A stretch of 64,000 nt of DNA from Marchantia polymorpha subsp. ruderalis (GCA_037833965.1 AP031358.1:1124001-1188000); one strand, 5' to 3'. Counted from the first letter of the stretch, positions 1 through 11,127 are shown. Translations and numbers: made by a program. The notes: generated by a model not told the origin, from the letters alone.

Positions 1-733
1 GTGATCCGGAAATGTCTCAATAGTTTATCGTAGACTAGTTGTTATTATCACATTAGAGTGATCAATTTGGATGTACAGAGTATTGAATTTCATGGAACTT
101 CCAATACTACGTCAACTTCAGCTGTACGGTGGAATACTTTAAGATAATATGACACACAACTGCAAGGATCAACAACGTACACTATCCATTCATACAGTCA
201 TTTGAAAAGAAGGCGCAGGAGCACACAAATGGCATCTACTTAAAGCTTAAACTTCACAAGTGATCACATTTTCATAAGTTATGTCTCTAAACAATTAACT
301 ATAGATCTAGTAAAGCTTTGTGGGCGAGGTGACTTTCAATTTGAGCATATAAAATTAATAATACGTGTCAACATTGTCAATTGTAAGCATCATTGGCAAA
401 TTTGTCAAGAGTTTGGATGTCTTCTAAATATTTAGCATATGAACTTTAAGATTTAAAGTCTCAAAGTCCATTATTTTCTAGTTTTTATGTGGGGCCTACT
501 TTTTAGTTTTTTTAAAAAAATTAACAAAAACATAAACATATGTGTGTAGAAGATAGTTATATGAGTTGGAAAGAGTAGATTTATAGGAGTTATGATAGGA
601 TTAGTTAGAATTTGTCTACGTCCGAAGATCTTTAGATTTTTGCGTCTTCGGTGCAGTCTTTTTAGGACGCACGAAGAGCTGCGTCTTCGGCAAAGACATC
701 GGAATCAATTTCAAATCATGCAACGGGCCGGAC
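1..733. other. AT-rich flank without a recognisable gene
   Basis: The first 590 bases are AT-rich with no open frame of interest. From about 590 the base composition rises towards that of the broken gene that follows. A plus-frame stretch here (592-939) belongs to the shifted upstream part of that gene and does not start at ATG. I see no RNA gene, repeat array or promoter that I can support. Confidence 0.6.
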
Positions 734-3488
734 GAGGTTCGCACGCGTCGGGAGTTCTACGAGGCGCAGGAGAAGGCAATGTTAGGGCTTCAAGGGTAGA
801 GGCAAAAGGAGGAGACTGCGCGCCGATATTGCGATATCAAGCAAGAACGATCGAGAGCGAGAGGAATTGCAATCGAGCCAACCCGCGATTAGCGAAACGC
901 AAATTGTATACATGGCGCCCAAGAAGAGTGAGAAGGTGAGGAAATTGGTTCTCTTGAAGGTGCCGTATGAGGAATTGAGACCCTTCATACACGAGTTGAG
1001 GAACTGCGGCTAGAATTCCTTCTGTGGAATTGGAATTGCGTCTCAGCGAGTATCTGCAAGGAAGTTATGAACAAGAGCGCGACCGAAGGCGAGGAGCTCC
1101 GCGGTAATCCCATGCTGTGGACCATCGAGCATTGGACAAAAGTAATGGGACCGTGTGCGGGAAGACGGAGACCTTTTGTTTGACAAGAATAGCGTAAGAC
1201 TTACGCGCGTCGAGGAATTCTCTTACGGGCCCCTCTTCGAGACTTTAAGATAGGGAACGAATGGATGGAAGACTGTCAATTATAAGGATCCGAAGAGAAG
1301 GGCGATCGCGTTAGGGATCATGCACATCTTACGGCCGGCGCGCACGACTTATGTGACGGCCTAGTAGGTGGGGTTCTTCGAACTCATTTTGAAGGGAAAG
1401 CGCGTACATTGGGCAAGGATCTTTTACGATCTTGTTTGGGTGAATGCGTTTGGTCGATGGACGGGATCTATGACCAATCATCTTACCCCCTTTCTGGTGA
1501 ATTTCTATCGAGGAATGGGATTGCTTACGAGGGAGGAGTAGAAGCGATTTCCAAGGGAGCAGGAGAGCTTTACAGTGGAGTCCATTGAAGGGACCGAAGA
1601 CGAGAACCGATCTCCCGCAGTTCCAACACACACCACCGCTCGAGGACCAGTGCAGGTGGACGTGGTTCAAAGGCAGGAGTAGCCAGAGAGATGAGTGGCA
1701 AAGAGAAGGAAGGTCGTAAGTGATGATGAGGAGGAATTGGCTCACGTGGTAAGAAGTATGGATATGGATGTGAGTGGAGCCAGACAGCACAGAGCTCGCA
1801 CAAGACCAAAGAAGAGGGCGAAACGGAGGATGATGACAGTTGAGGTGTCAGAGAGCAGTGTGGAGAAGACGGTGGCACCAATTGTAAACACATCTGAAGT
1901 CGCAACTAGCAAGGTAATGCGATCTGTGGAGTTAAGGGTACCTTCGGAGGTGTCAATCAAAGTTCCGGCAGATATACCGGCAGAACCTTTGAAGGAGGGA
2001 ACGGAATTGGTAAGTCCGATTTCTCTGTCTTCGGAGCGGACACGGTCTGCGCAAGGTGAAGGGACACCCCAGATGAAGATGAACGAGGACCTGGAGAAGG
2101 AGTTTACTTTGAGCGAGGAGATTCTTAAACAAGTTGTCGCAAGGGTAGGAGGGACGGTGGTGGAAGCTGAGGGCATTACACTGCCGACGTCTCCTATGGA
2201 AGAGGTGAGACTCGAAGAAGTAGAGAAGACTTCGGCCGAAGAGGTGAAGACATTGGAAGTTACATTTCCTGAATTCTTGCAGGACAGTGTAGTAACACTG
2301 TTGAAGTACTTGGATGGGAAAAGAGGGAAGTATGTTATATCGAAGGAGCCAGGATTCTATGTTCAGATGATCAGGAACAGAACGAAGCTCAAGAGAGCAG
2401 TTGCAGTAAAGAGGGAGTGAGATTCCGCGACTGCATTGGCACGGGAGCGAGCTGCAACCTTGTCAACAGAGTGCACGGCAGTGAAGACGACGTTGCGGGA
2501 GCGAGGATGCCAGCTTCGGGAGAAGGAAACTAAGTGTGAAGTGCTGCAACTGAATCTAGAGAAGGAATCAGGGCGCTGTGCAGAGTTGGAAGAGACATGT
2601 GGAGAACTTCGTACCTCAAATGAGAATGCCCAGAAGGTAACAGTGGATTTGATGGCGAGATTGGAGAAATCCATAGAAGCTTACGATGCAGCAGTGAAAA
2701 GGGCGGAGCGATTGATCACGACAGCGGAGAAGTGAGAGAAGATGCATGTCGAGGAACTTGCTAAGTTGGAAGCCCGAAGAGCCGAAGAAGCTCGTATCGC
2801 CGAAGAACTTTGGGGAAAGCTCGTAGGTACGAAGACGGCGGAGGAAGATCTTCGTAGGGAAATCTCAGAGATTGACGCAAAGTACGAAATGGAATTCCGA
2901 CGTGTGAAGGAGCTATCAGCAAGTCTGTCGGCAGGAAATCAGAAGCATGAAGAAGAGTTGAAGGATAGGGCCAAGAAACTGGCAGATTGCGAGTCGGCCA
3001 AGTCTTCGGAGGTCGAATGTAGATTAAAGGTTGAATCTGACTGTCGACGGTTACGGGAGCAGTTAGGGAAGTCGGAGATGAGATCGGAAGAGTCGCAGAG
3101 GAGAATGCAAAAGGTAGAGGATGCCTACCATCAGCTGCGGGAGGATTCAACCGACGTGTTGAGATTGCGGTTAGAGAAATGCCTGAACGGATTCGCGATG
3201 TGGGGATTGGATTCGGTGAAGTGGTTGAAACTGGATCTGCTCGAGCGACGGCTGATGAGCGCGAAGTCCAGCGGATCCGCATGACACAAACAGATTGTAG
3301 ATTTAGTTAATTCATTTTCAAAGGAATTGAATGAGGCGCGCCAGAATGTAGAAGTAGGGATTGTAAACGTGTTACGTAGATTAGGAGTAGAGAGTAGTTC
3401 AGACGATGTTGTAACCGTTACATCGAACGGCATAGTCCTTAAGGCCGATTCGCCTCAGACGGTTGATATCCCGGAGTTGCCATTGTGA
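734..3488 (+). pseudogene. broken multicopy-type gene: plant-transposon-like domain plus coiled coil
   Basis: One coding sequence can be followed through frameshifts. The upstream part (from 734) is in another frame. An MAPKKSEKVRK start lies at 912. The frame then shifts near 1013-1024, 1108-1118 and 1160, and from about 1164 to the final TGA at 3486 it stays the same. Nine stops sit in that last frame (1251, 1362, 1365, 1539, 1680, 1692, 2418, 2733, 3282), all TAG or TGA. The N-terminal half (e.g. VHWARIFYDLVWVNAFGRW, near 1406-1464) resembles the putative plant transposon protein domain and liverwort hypothetical proteins as I remember them. The C-terminal half is Glu/Lys/Arg-rich heptad-like coiled coil. 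AATAAA overlaps the final stop (3488-3493). The function of the intact family is unknown to me. It is a pseudogene here. Confidence 0.72.
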
Positions 3489-4099
3489 ATAAAGAGGCAC
3501 AAGGCTCTTTCCTTGGGGGGCTTTTCTGTCTATTGGCTTGTCTCAACTGTCATTATGTCTTCGCTGTGTGTCTATGTGCTGGTGTGTGATCCAGACTATG
3601 AGCACAGGACTCTCCTGGTTGTCGAAGTTACCGCATCGGGAAACGTGAGTATTCAGCTTGGATGTTTTGGGTAGCATGGGGTTACTGCAGGATTTAAGCA
3701 AGTTCAGGTCTGAATATTCGGGTCAGTGTGTTGAGATTTATGCAGTGCTGGGAAGTTTATCCCCTGAAATATGAGTGTGGGATCGCTCGCGATTCTCAAA
3801 GGCTTTGTTTGGAAAAGGTTCAGGTTGTGAGTACGGTTTTGCACTACCCTGTGAGTCTTCGGCTCTAGCTGAGTAGTGTCTTCTGGGAGTAGCATTGGCC
3901 TAAGAAGTAAAACTTCATAATAGAATGTTATCTTGTGACAAATCGTGACTTTTGTGTTTGTTTCTGTCCTCGTGGGATCGGATCTATATCATTATGCTCC
4001 ATTTTGGTATTTGTCTGTCATTACATTTTACCTTCTTAAAAAAAATTATTTTTTTTATTTCTAACTAAAATAACAATTATTATTATTATTATTATCTTT
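3489..4099. other. downstream flank of the broken gene, with a TTA microsatellite
   Basis: This stretch follows the AATAAA of the broken gene. It has mixed composition to about 3930 and then turns AT-rich. A short (TTA)n microsatellite lies at about 4077-4096, directly before the copia 5' LTR. I cannot find an LTR or terminal inverted repeat closing the upstream element, so whether this is its 3' untranslated region or ordinary spacer is open. Confidence 0.45.
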
Positions 4100-4407
4100 T
4101 ATAGGATATTAACCGTTTACAGCGAGAGCTTCACCAGTAGTTAGATCTAGAGTGAAGTTATGAGCGTTACTTCCTTATCTCTTTTTGTATACAAGACCAG
4201 AAAAACCATTCATTACGGACAATTCAGAGTTGCTTTTTGAGAGTGAGAAGTAAGAAGTAGAGCTTGGATATGAAATCCGTGTATACATATGTGCTTTAGT
4301 GAAGTTTCTACTCTTGCCCATAAACGTAGCATTTGAAAGCTGAACCACGTTATCTTGGTGTTATGATTGTCATGAGTGATGATAGATCTTGATTGTTGAG
4401 CTTTTCA
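4100..4407 (+). repeat. 5' LTR of the copia element
   Basis: It pairs with 10820-11127. Shared blocks include the stretch before GTGTATACAT, the TTTAGTGAAGTTTCTA block and the terminal TTGATTGTT-AGC/ACC-TTTCA. Its length equals that of the 3' LTR. The expected TG start reads TA here, so the left border is less certain than the right. Confidence 0.8.
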
Positions 4408-4409
4408 AT

Positions 4410-4422
4410 TGGTATTAGAGCT
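4410..4422 (+). other. primer-binding site (initiator-Met tRNA type)
   Basis: TGGTATTAGAGCT sits two bases after the 5' LTR. Plant copia elements typically carry TGGTATCAGAGC here, complementary to the 3' end of initiator methionine tRNA. One base differs (C to T), consistent with age. Confidence 0.85.
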
Positions 4423-5569
4423 AGCTCAATGCATGTAGATTTCTGATTTCCATAGTTTTTTTGGATATCAAGGAGCGCAGAAGCACTGTCAAAATTTCTA
4501 TTCACAATTTGAAGTAATTGTTAACTGATTCTATGGAGAAGAGTAGCCAGAATCACTGATCACACTTTGATGAAAGAAATGGATAGTTTCATTGAATGAT
4601 CAAAGAGATTTTTGAAATTTGAAGCTAGAGGTTTCTCTTACATTCAACTTTTAGACAAATCGCTTCAATTTCTCAAATATGAATTTTTTATCACTATATT
4701 TTTTGATTTTTCACATGTAGGCTTGATGTACTTTCCAAAAAAATAGTTTTAACCTAAATTTTGTTAAGAGATCGCAAAATTATGGCCGTTTGAAGTTTGA
4801 GGTCAAATTCAAGTATGATGGTCGCAGGGATTCAAATTTGAAATGACAAATTTTGTATTTAAGGTTTGAGTAATTTCATACGTGGCTCTAGATAACTCAT
4901 GTCGGAAGTAGGTCTGAATTGCTCATGTTGGAGGGAAAAAAAAGGGTTCACGTAAGCTTCACAAAGTAAAACACCCCATGTGAAAAATCTTGGCAAAAAA
5001 AAAATCAAACACAGATTGTGGTTTTTGGCAATTATGGTAGAATAGACTAAGCAAACTATGTTCAGTTGAGCTCAAATTTTTCAGGTTGATTCTCAAGCAG
5101 GTTGAGCACACAATACAAGAAAGAGTTTTGGAAATAGGTTTTGTGTAAATTTATGGTAGTAAACATTTCTTTGGTATCCAAATTCAAGTTTTTACCTCCT
5201 TAGCTATTAAATTAATAACTTTTTATTTGGGGATGATTTTGAAAAAGCATTTTCACATTTCAATGAATTAGCTTGTGCACTATTTGTTGGTGGTTTTGGA
5301 TTTCAATTTTGAGAAGTTTCATTTTTTGACTATATTTGAGGTTAAGTGTTGAGAATTATTAACACTATGAAATCTTTCTAGGCATGAGTATCTTAAAGCG
5401 AGGAGCGAAACTTGTTTCAGTTGTTAAGAAAGGTGCTGAACTCCTACATTCGGACGAAAAAAGTGAGAAATCAAGCTTTTTTCTGATTATACAATTGAAT
5501 TCATTCCGAAACGTCCTCAAATTGGAAATTTGCCGATCAAACCTATAATACTATCTAAGGTTGTTGGCC

Positions 5570-6290
5570 CGAGGTTTGAAGTTGAACGCTTTAATGACCG
5601 TACCAACTATCTTCTATAGAAACGAAAAATGAAGAATGTGATCAAGGCAATTGGTTTGGGGAAGGTTGTCAAACCGAAATTCCTTAATATTGATGACGAT
5701 GATTGGAATGAGATTCAAGATCAAGATATGAGTATTGTGACTCTCTATTTAAAATCGATGTGTTGAAACAAGTCAAGAAATTGGATAGTATGACAATCTA
5801 TGTTTCAAACGCTTCAAATGAAGGAAGTTGTCAAATCAATTTTCATATCGTTGAAATTGATGAGCTTTAAAATGATAAAAGGTACAAAGATCCAAGATCA
5901 CATTGATGCTTTCACTGACTTATTTGTGGATCTTTTGAAACTAAGTGAAGATTTTGAGTCATGAGAAAAAGATATTGCAGCTTTTGAGCTCCTTGCCAGA
6001 CTCATACCACACTCTATCTTGTGTGTTGTTTCATCGAGACAAAGAGAGCATCAATTACAACAAGGTAGTGACAACTTTGTTGAAGTACGACATCCAACAA
6101 AAGTTGGTTTATTCTTCAGCATCTTCTTCATTTTTTACTACCCTCTATGTCACTTGTGGTAGATTGGAGAAGTGACCCACCAGCGTGAGCAAGTCGTAAA
6201 ATCGGTCAAAGTCAAGAGAAGTCAACAAAAAGGAGATGAAGTGTGGCAAGCTGGACCACATGAAAAAATATTGTTGTAGTAAACCACAAG
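5570..6290 (+). pseudogene. copia gag relic with zinc knuckle
   Basis: Around 5590-5650 the translation gives the gag N-terminal signature RFNDRTNYLL, then a stop where Trp is expected, then KRKMKNVIKAIGLGK. Around 5960-6110 it gives LLSSLPDSYHTLSCVL, typical of the UBN2 gag domain. A zinc knuckle follows at about 6236-6282 (KCGKLDHMKKYC). The first cysteine of its C-x2-C-x4-H-x4-C pattern is missing, so metal binding would be impaired. Several frame breaks lie between these blocks. Confidence 0.85.
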
Positions 6291-6387
6291 AAAAGAGAGA
6301 AACATATGTTGGCTACTTCGCAAATGTTGTGATAAAAAATGATGAAGATCATGTCTTGTGAACATCTTTCTTCACTATGATAGATGT

Positions 6388-6430
6388 ATGGATTTTGAAC
6401 TCCACTTACTCTTATCACATGTGTTTTATC
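6388..6430 (+). pseudogene. copia protease relic with altered active site
   Basis: The translation reads WILNSTYSYHMCF, where copia proteases read WILDSGCSYHM. The catalytic Asp-Ser-Gly is replaced by Asn-Ser-Thr. The domain is cut shortly afterwards by the 6459-6877 insertion and resumes near 6905. Confidence 0.8.
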
Positions 6431-6458
6431 CAAAAATCTTTTACCATTTAAATATCAT

Positions 6459-6877
6459 TGTAACTATCTTTAGTTAGTTAGATCTAAAGTAGAGGTTACT
6501 CAAAATATTTATATAGTTACTTTAGCGTACACTAATTATAGCTGTCACGTCAACGGTTTACGTGCTTAGTAGGTAGAGAATAAATGTGTTACTTGATAGC
6601 GTCATGTCAGCAATCCGTGTGCTTGTTAGGTAAAGATTGAGTATGTTACGTAGTGTGTTAGTTAGAAGCGCCACATCAACAATCTGTGTGCTTGTTAGGG
6701 TTATCCGCCACATCATTTATCCACTAGAAGTAGAATTGAACATGGAAATAAGATCTTATATTCTTGTATTTGTTGGTAAGAATTATATAATGAAAAGTAG
6801 AATCATTATTGGTATTTCATCTTCATAGTTTATGTTTTCATCTTCAAATGAATTTCTCTTTAAACCCTAGTGTTACA
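6459..6877. repeat. solo LTR (419 bp) with perfect target duplication
   Basis: The sequence begins TGTAAC and ends GTTACA, the usual short inverted LTR ends. It is flanked on both sides by ATCAT (6454-6458 and 6878-6882), a perfect 5-bp target duplication. Removing it rejoins the copia protease region. It holds three imperfect repeats of about 55-65 bp (from about 6530), each carrying a GTGCTTGTTAGG or GTGCTTAGTAGG core, and a TATATAA box near 6785. No internal retroelement region is present, so it is a solo LTR of a family different from the host copia element. Confidence 0.9.
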
Positions 6878-7149
6878 ATCATCTCAAGATTTAGTTTTAA
6901 TAAAAATGATCACTTGTATAAAATTGATGGTATGAGATACATTTGAAGTCAAATTTTTGATGAAATAGTACTACTATTGACAAATGTTACACAAATTTCT
7001 AATATGCGTAAGACTTTAATTTGATTTGGAGAGGTTGACATGAAAGTCTTTCATTGGAAAACTGTGGATGGAATTTTCACTATTGAGAAAGGTTCCAACG
7101 TGCTAATAAAAGCTCACAAGTGGAGTATCTGAACAATTTTTGATGATAT

Positions 7150-7420
7150 CAATGCTACAACATCATTAGAGTATGAGATCAAACTATGGCATGCTCGTCT
7201 TGATCACATGAATGAGAAAGATATAAAAATTTTACACAAACATAATTTATTACCTAACTTGAGATCTTGCAAGTTTAAATGTTGTGAGTAATGTATATTT
7301 GAAATGCACACGCGATATGCTTTTAGAATTAGGGTTCATAGATCCAAGACAATTCTTGTGTATGTTCACTCTGATGTGTGAAACTTTTTCCTTGTTGCCT
7401 CACATTCTGGGAAGAGGTAC
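7150..7420 (+). pseudogene. copia gag-pre-integrase and start of integrase
   Basis: The translation gives LWHARLDHMNEKDIKIL, the histidine half of the HHCC zinc domain, followed by the cysteine half near 7270-7290 with a stop between. After a frame change it gives KTILVYVHSDV, a stop, and LVASHSGKRY, the conserved entry into the integrase core. The frame is then cut exactly after the Tyr codon by the insertion at 7421. Confidence 0.85.
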
Positions 7421-8197
7421 CGCAACCTCCGAGCTGACTCTCACTGAGGTTTATCTTAGATGGCTTTGCGGTAGCTCATCATGGTTCTAGATTTCTAAGA
7501 TTACTCCTCATACTCATATATTCAAACATCTTCTCATATGTTACTTCAATTCATCACTCAATTTAACCACATATTGACACTCCAAGATGTTAAAAAACAT
7601 TATTCTCTTATATATGAAACAAGTCTCTACACATGAATTCTACAAACTTCCTTAAGAGTCTCTTTCATACCTCGCTATGTATACTGCTTGAGAATTTACC
7701 ATGGTAATAAATGATAATTTTTATCTATGTTATTTTTACAAAGAGCAATCCTAGAAAGTTGAACTTGTTATCAATGCGTGACAACATGACATTTGACTCC
7801 TAAACCTTATAGATGTTCACTAAAACCTAGATTGAGGTGACAACATATCGTTTTTGCTCTTCCAACTTCTAGTACCTCCACTTGCCACTAAGTCAACATT
7901 AGACTTAGTTCAATCGATGAAGTCTCCATTACTTGGTCAAAATAATCAAAACTAAACATGTAATTAAAAATATTCTTTTGGAATCTAGACTTTTGTACAA
8001 TACAAACTAGAAGTGCTCATTCAAATCTTCTGTATATTCTCTAGTCATTCCGCCAAGTATAGATATTAAAGCTAAATATAGTTTTAATTTGACAAACTTA
8101 GTTAGAACTAGCTAGATTTTGTCATAACTAAATAAACCATAATTAACTACGTGGCTATTTTTAATTCTACTTCACACATACAACATCTGATCTTACA
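7421..8197 (-). repeat. solo LTR (777 bp), minus orientation
   Basis: This block interrupts the integrase core between GKRY and YVTFIDDFSRY. It is the reverse complement of 9028-9798 at clearly related sequence along its length. Read on the minus strand it starts TGTAAGA and ends GGAGGTTGCG (TTGCA in the sister copy). GTAC flanks both sides (7417-7420 and 8198-8201), giving a possible 4-bp duplication. No coding region for retroelement proteins lies inside, which fits a solo LTR. Calling it an LTR rather than another repeat is inference from the TG...CA ends and the TATATATA box of the sister copy. Confidence 0.78.
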
Positions 8198-8910
8198 GTA
8201 CTATGTTACGTTTATTGATGACTTCTCAAGGTACGTGTGTAACTACTTTTTTCCATACAAGTCTCATGTCTTTGTTAGTTTTAAGAAGTGGAACGCCCAA
8301 GTTGAGACTCAGACATGATAGAAGTTGAAGTTCTTGCGATTAGATAACGGTGAGAAGTATATGTTACATGAGTTTCGCACATTTTGTTAAAACAAGGAGT
8401 TTATCCGACACTTCATCAATGTTTGAATTCATAGCAAAACGACGTGTCAAAGAATCTAAATCAAACGATGTTAAATAGACCACGGAGTATGTTGAACCAT
8501 GCTGGTTTACCACAAATTTTTTGGGCTGAAGCCATAAATACTACGGCTTATTTAATAAATTTGTCTCCTTGTAGTGCAACAAGTTAGAAAACTACGTTTG
8601 AAATGTGGCATAAACAGAATGCTGATAACTCTTATCTTAAAGTGTTTAGATGTGATTCTTATGCACATGTTCACCGAGAAACAAGGACTAAGCTTGATTT
8701 TAAGGCTACCAAGTGTATTTTTCTTGATTATCAGGGTGATCTCAAGAAATATCAGCTTAGGTATCCTTTAGGCAAGAAACTTATTATAGTAAAAATGTTT
8801 CTTTCAATGAGTTCAATTCATCGAAAGAGTGGAAGATTGTTGATACTAGTACTAATGAAAGCTAGTTATCTTCCCCAAACATCATTGAGGGGAGGTATTT
8901 CATGAAATTT
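8198..8910 (+). pseudogene. copia integrase core relic
   Basis: The frame resumes with YVTFIDDFSRYV and continues with SFKKWNAQVET, the LRLDNGEKY-type catalytic block (around 8335-8365), the FWAEAINTTAYLIN block (8520-8560) and the C-terminal stretch VFRCDSYAHVHRETRTKLD (8640-8700). These follow the order of copia integrases. Stops and single-base shifts break the frame repeatedly. Confidence 0.88.
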
Positions 8911-9027
8911 TTCATGATAAGCCGCAAGGAGTTGCTTTACAAAGAACATGCGAGGTAGAAGAGCAATAATTTGCTCCTAAAGAGATCCATGAGGAGCAAC
9001 ACATTGCTGGTGAGCCACCATCTTAAT

Positions 9028-9798
9028 TGTAAGACCGGATATTGCATGTGTGAAATAAAACTAGAATTAGCCAAGGAGTTAATCATGGTTATGATAGTTA
9101 TGACTAAATCTAGCTAGTTCTGACTAAGTCTAGCTAGTTTAGCTATAATGTGTATACTTGGCGGTATAACTAGAGAAAAACTAGAAGATTTGAGTGAACA
9201 CTTCTATTTTGTCTTGTACAAAAGTCTAGATTCCAAGAGAAAAGACTTTTGGACTTCATGTTTAGTTTTGATTGGTTTCACTAAAGTAAGGAATAATTCA
9301 TTGGTTAGACTAAATCTAATGTTCACTTAGTGGAAAGTGAAAGTTCTAGAAGTTGAAAAGGCACAAATGGCATGTCGCCACCTCAATCTAGGGATTAGTA
9401 AACATCTAGAAGGTTTAGGATGCCAATGGCATGTTGCCACATATTGATAACTAGTCAACCTTATTATGATTTATCTTTGTAAAAGTAGGTTAAAAAGGAA
9501 TTACTATTTGTTACTATGGTAAATTCTCAAATAGTATATATAGAGAGGTAGGGAAGAGACTCTCAAGCAAGTTTGGAGAGTTCATATGTAGAGACTTGTT
9601 TCATATATAAAAGAGTGACGAATTTTCAGTACCTTGGAGTGTCAATGAGTGTATGAGTTGGAGTGATAGCTTGAGAGATTGTGTTAGAGGGTGTTTAGGT
9701 TATGAGTATGATGCGGAATCCTAGTCTTCTAGAATCATGATGAGCTACCGAAAAGCCATCTGACGTAAACATGAGTGAGAGTCAGCCCGGAGGTTGCA
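9028..9798 (+). repeat. solo LTR (771 bp), plus orientation
   Basis: It begins TGTAAGA and ends GGTTGCA. It matches the reverse complement of 7421-8197 from end to end, including the block around GAGCTACCG near 9740 and the AGAGACTTGTTTCATATATAA block near 9585. A TATATATAGAGAGG promoter-like box lies at about 9535. It separates two parts of the copia polyprotein between integrase and reverse transcriptase. I find no clean target duplication. Confidence 0.78.
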
Positions 9799-10680
9799 GA
9801 ACCAGCAAATAGTGATCAACAGAAGTCTTCTCAATCTACAAGACCAACACGTGTTTGTTGTGCGCCCGAGAGGTATGATACTTGGTTTCCCGCTAAACAT
9901 GTTGTTAAGAATGAGAATCTACTTGTTCATGGTTCTCGAGAAACGCTGATCATTGAGAATGGAAGTCAGTCCTCTTATACTGAATCTCAATCTGTCCTAG
10001 TGAAGCTTGATTGGAATGCAACAATGCGAAAGAAAACGAAATCACTTCAAAACAACCATACTTGGCAGCTCCTGAAGTTGTTCAATGAAAAACGAGCTAT
10101 AGATTACAAGTGAGTCTTCGCCATGAAGTATGGATCTACTGATGTAGTTGAGAAAATCTTTAAGGCAAGATTAATGGCGAAGGGCTTTGAATAACGAAAG
10201 AGCATCGACTGCACTAAGGTTTTTTCACGAGTTGCTAAGTTTTCATCTAAATGCTTGTTGTGTGCACTTGTCACATTATTTGGTCTATTTCTCGAGTAGA
10301 TGGATGTTGTTATAGCTTTTTTACATGGAGCGTTGGACAAAGTGATTTACATTTTAACCGAAAGATTCTTTGAAGAAAGTAAAGGAATGTTTGGTTTGTC
10401 GATTGCTTAAATCCTTGTATAGACTTAAGCAAAGTTACCTAAAATGAAAAAAACATTTTGATGAATTCATGTATACTCAATACTTCATACGAAGTGCCTA
10501 TGATCCTTGTGCATATATGAATCGTGTTAGCAATACAAGTTTTGACTTCATATTACTTGTGTTGTATGTAGATGACATGCTTATTGTCGCTAAGGATAGG
10601 TCTGAAATTATTAATATCAAAGTTTAGGTCAATTTTGAATTCAATATAAATAATCTAGATACTTCTAAGTGTATTCTATG
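9799..10680 (+). pseudogene. copia reverse transcriptase relic
   Basis: The linker before the reverse transcriptase reads STRPTRVCCAPERYD. The finger region follows around 10130-10200 (RLMAKGFEQ-type block with a stop), then MDVVIAFLHGAL near 10301-10336 and LLVLYVDDMLIVAK at about 10550-10591. The YVDD codons are at 10565-10576, so the metal-binding aspartates are still encoded. Multiple stops make it non-functional. The sequence after 10680 loses resemblance and reaches the 3' LTR within 140 bp, so connection and RNase H domains are deleted. Confidence 0.88.
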
Positions 10681-10819
10681 CATGACAATTCACGGAAATA
10701 AGTCATCAAACAAACTGATAGAGTAAAAGCGTGATTGAGTTTTACTTTCTAGAACTTCACGTAGATATACATGTGAATTGCGTTAGTTATGTCTCCAATA
10801 CTTGAATCAATGGGGAGTT

Positions 10820-11127
10820 TGTTAGGTTAATTCTATCTTGGATCAACTCCAATTAGCAATAACCATGGTTAGAAAAATATAATGTGGTTAGATTAGCTAA
10901 GATATGCATCTTGTCTCTTCTTGTATAGAAGAAAAAAATAATCATTTCCTATTAACAGTTCATGATTGCACTTTGAGATTGAGATGAAGTAAGAGAGCTT
11001 GGCTATGGAAGCCGTGTATACATTTGTGTTTTAGTGAAGTTTCTATTCTTGCTTGTGGAAGATGAACCACATTATTTCGATGTTGTGACTGTTGTGCGTG
11101 GATTAATCTTGATTGTTAGACCTTTCA
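10820..11127 (+). repeat. 3' LTR of the copia element
   Basis: It starts TGTTAGG directly after a purine-rich tract (GGGGAGTT, 10812-10819) acting as polypurine tract, and ends CCTTTCA. It pairs with 4100-4407 at the same length. Confidence 0.85.

Larger units (their letters stand above)
4100..11127 (+). mobile_element. decayed Ty1/copia LTR retrotransposon with nested insertions
   Basis: The two ends are diverged copies of one 308-bp sequence (4100-4407 and 10820-11127), each ending TTTCA. An iMet-type primer-binding site follows the first LTR and a purine tract precedes the second. Between them, in copia order, lie relics of gag (about 5570-6290), protease (6388-6430), gag-pre-integrase and integrase core (7150-7420 and 8198-8800) and reverse transcriptase (about 10100-10640) with its YVDD box. 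All frames carry stops and shifts. RNase H cannot be found between the reverse transcriptase and the 3' LTR, where it is expected. Subtracting three solo-LTR insertions leaves about 5 kb, a normal copia length. No target-site duplication is evident at the outer ends. Confidence 0.9.

Noticed and set aside
1164..3488. RNA editing or stop-codon recoding as an explanation of the nine stops
   Set aside because: Editing of this type is known from plant organelles, not nuclear genes, and the upstream part also has plain frameshifts; decay is simpler.
9028..9798. Perfect target-site duplication for the second 771-bp solo LTR
   Set aside because: The flanks (TTAAT and GAACC) do not match; only a loose GAGCC/GAACC similarity exists, which is too weak to claim.
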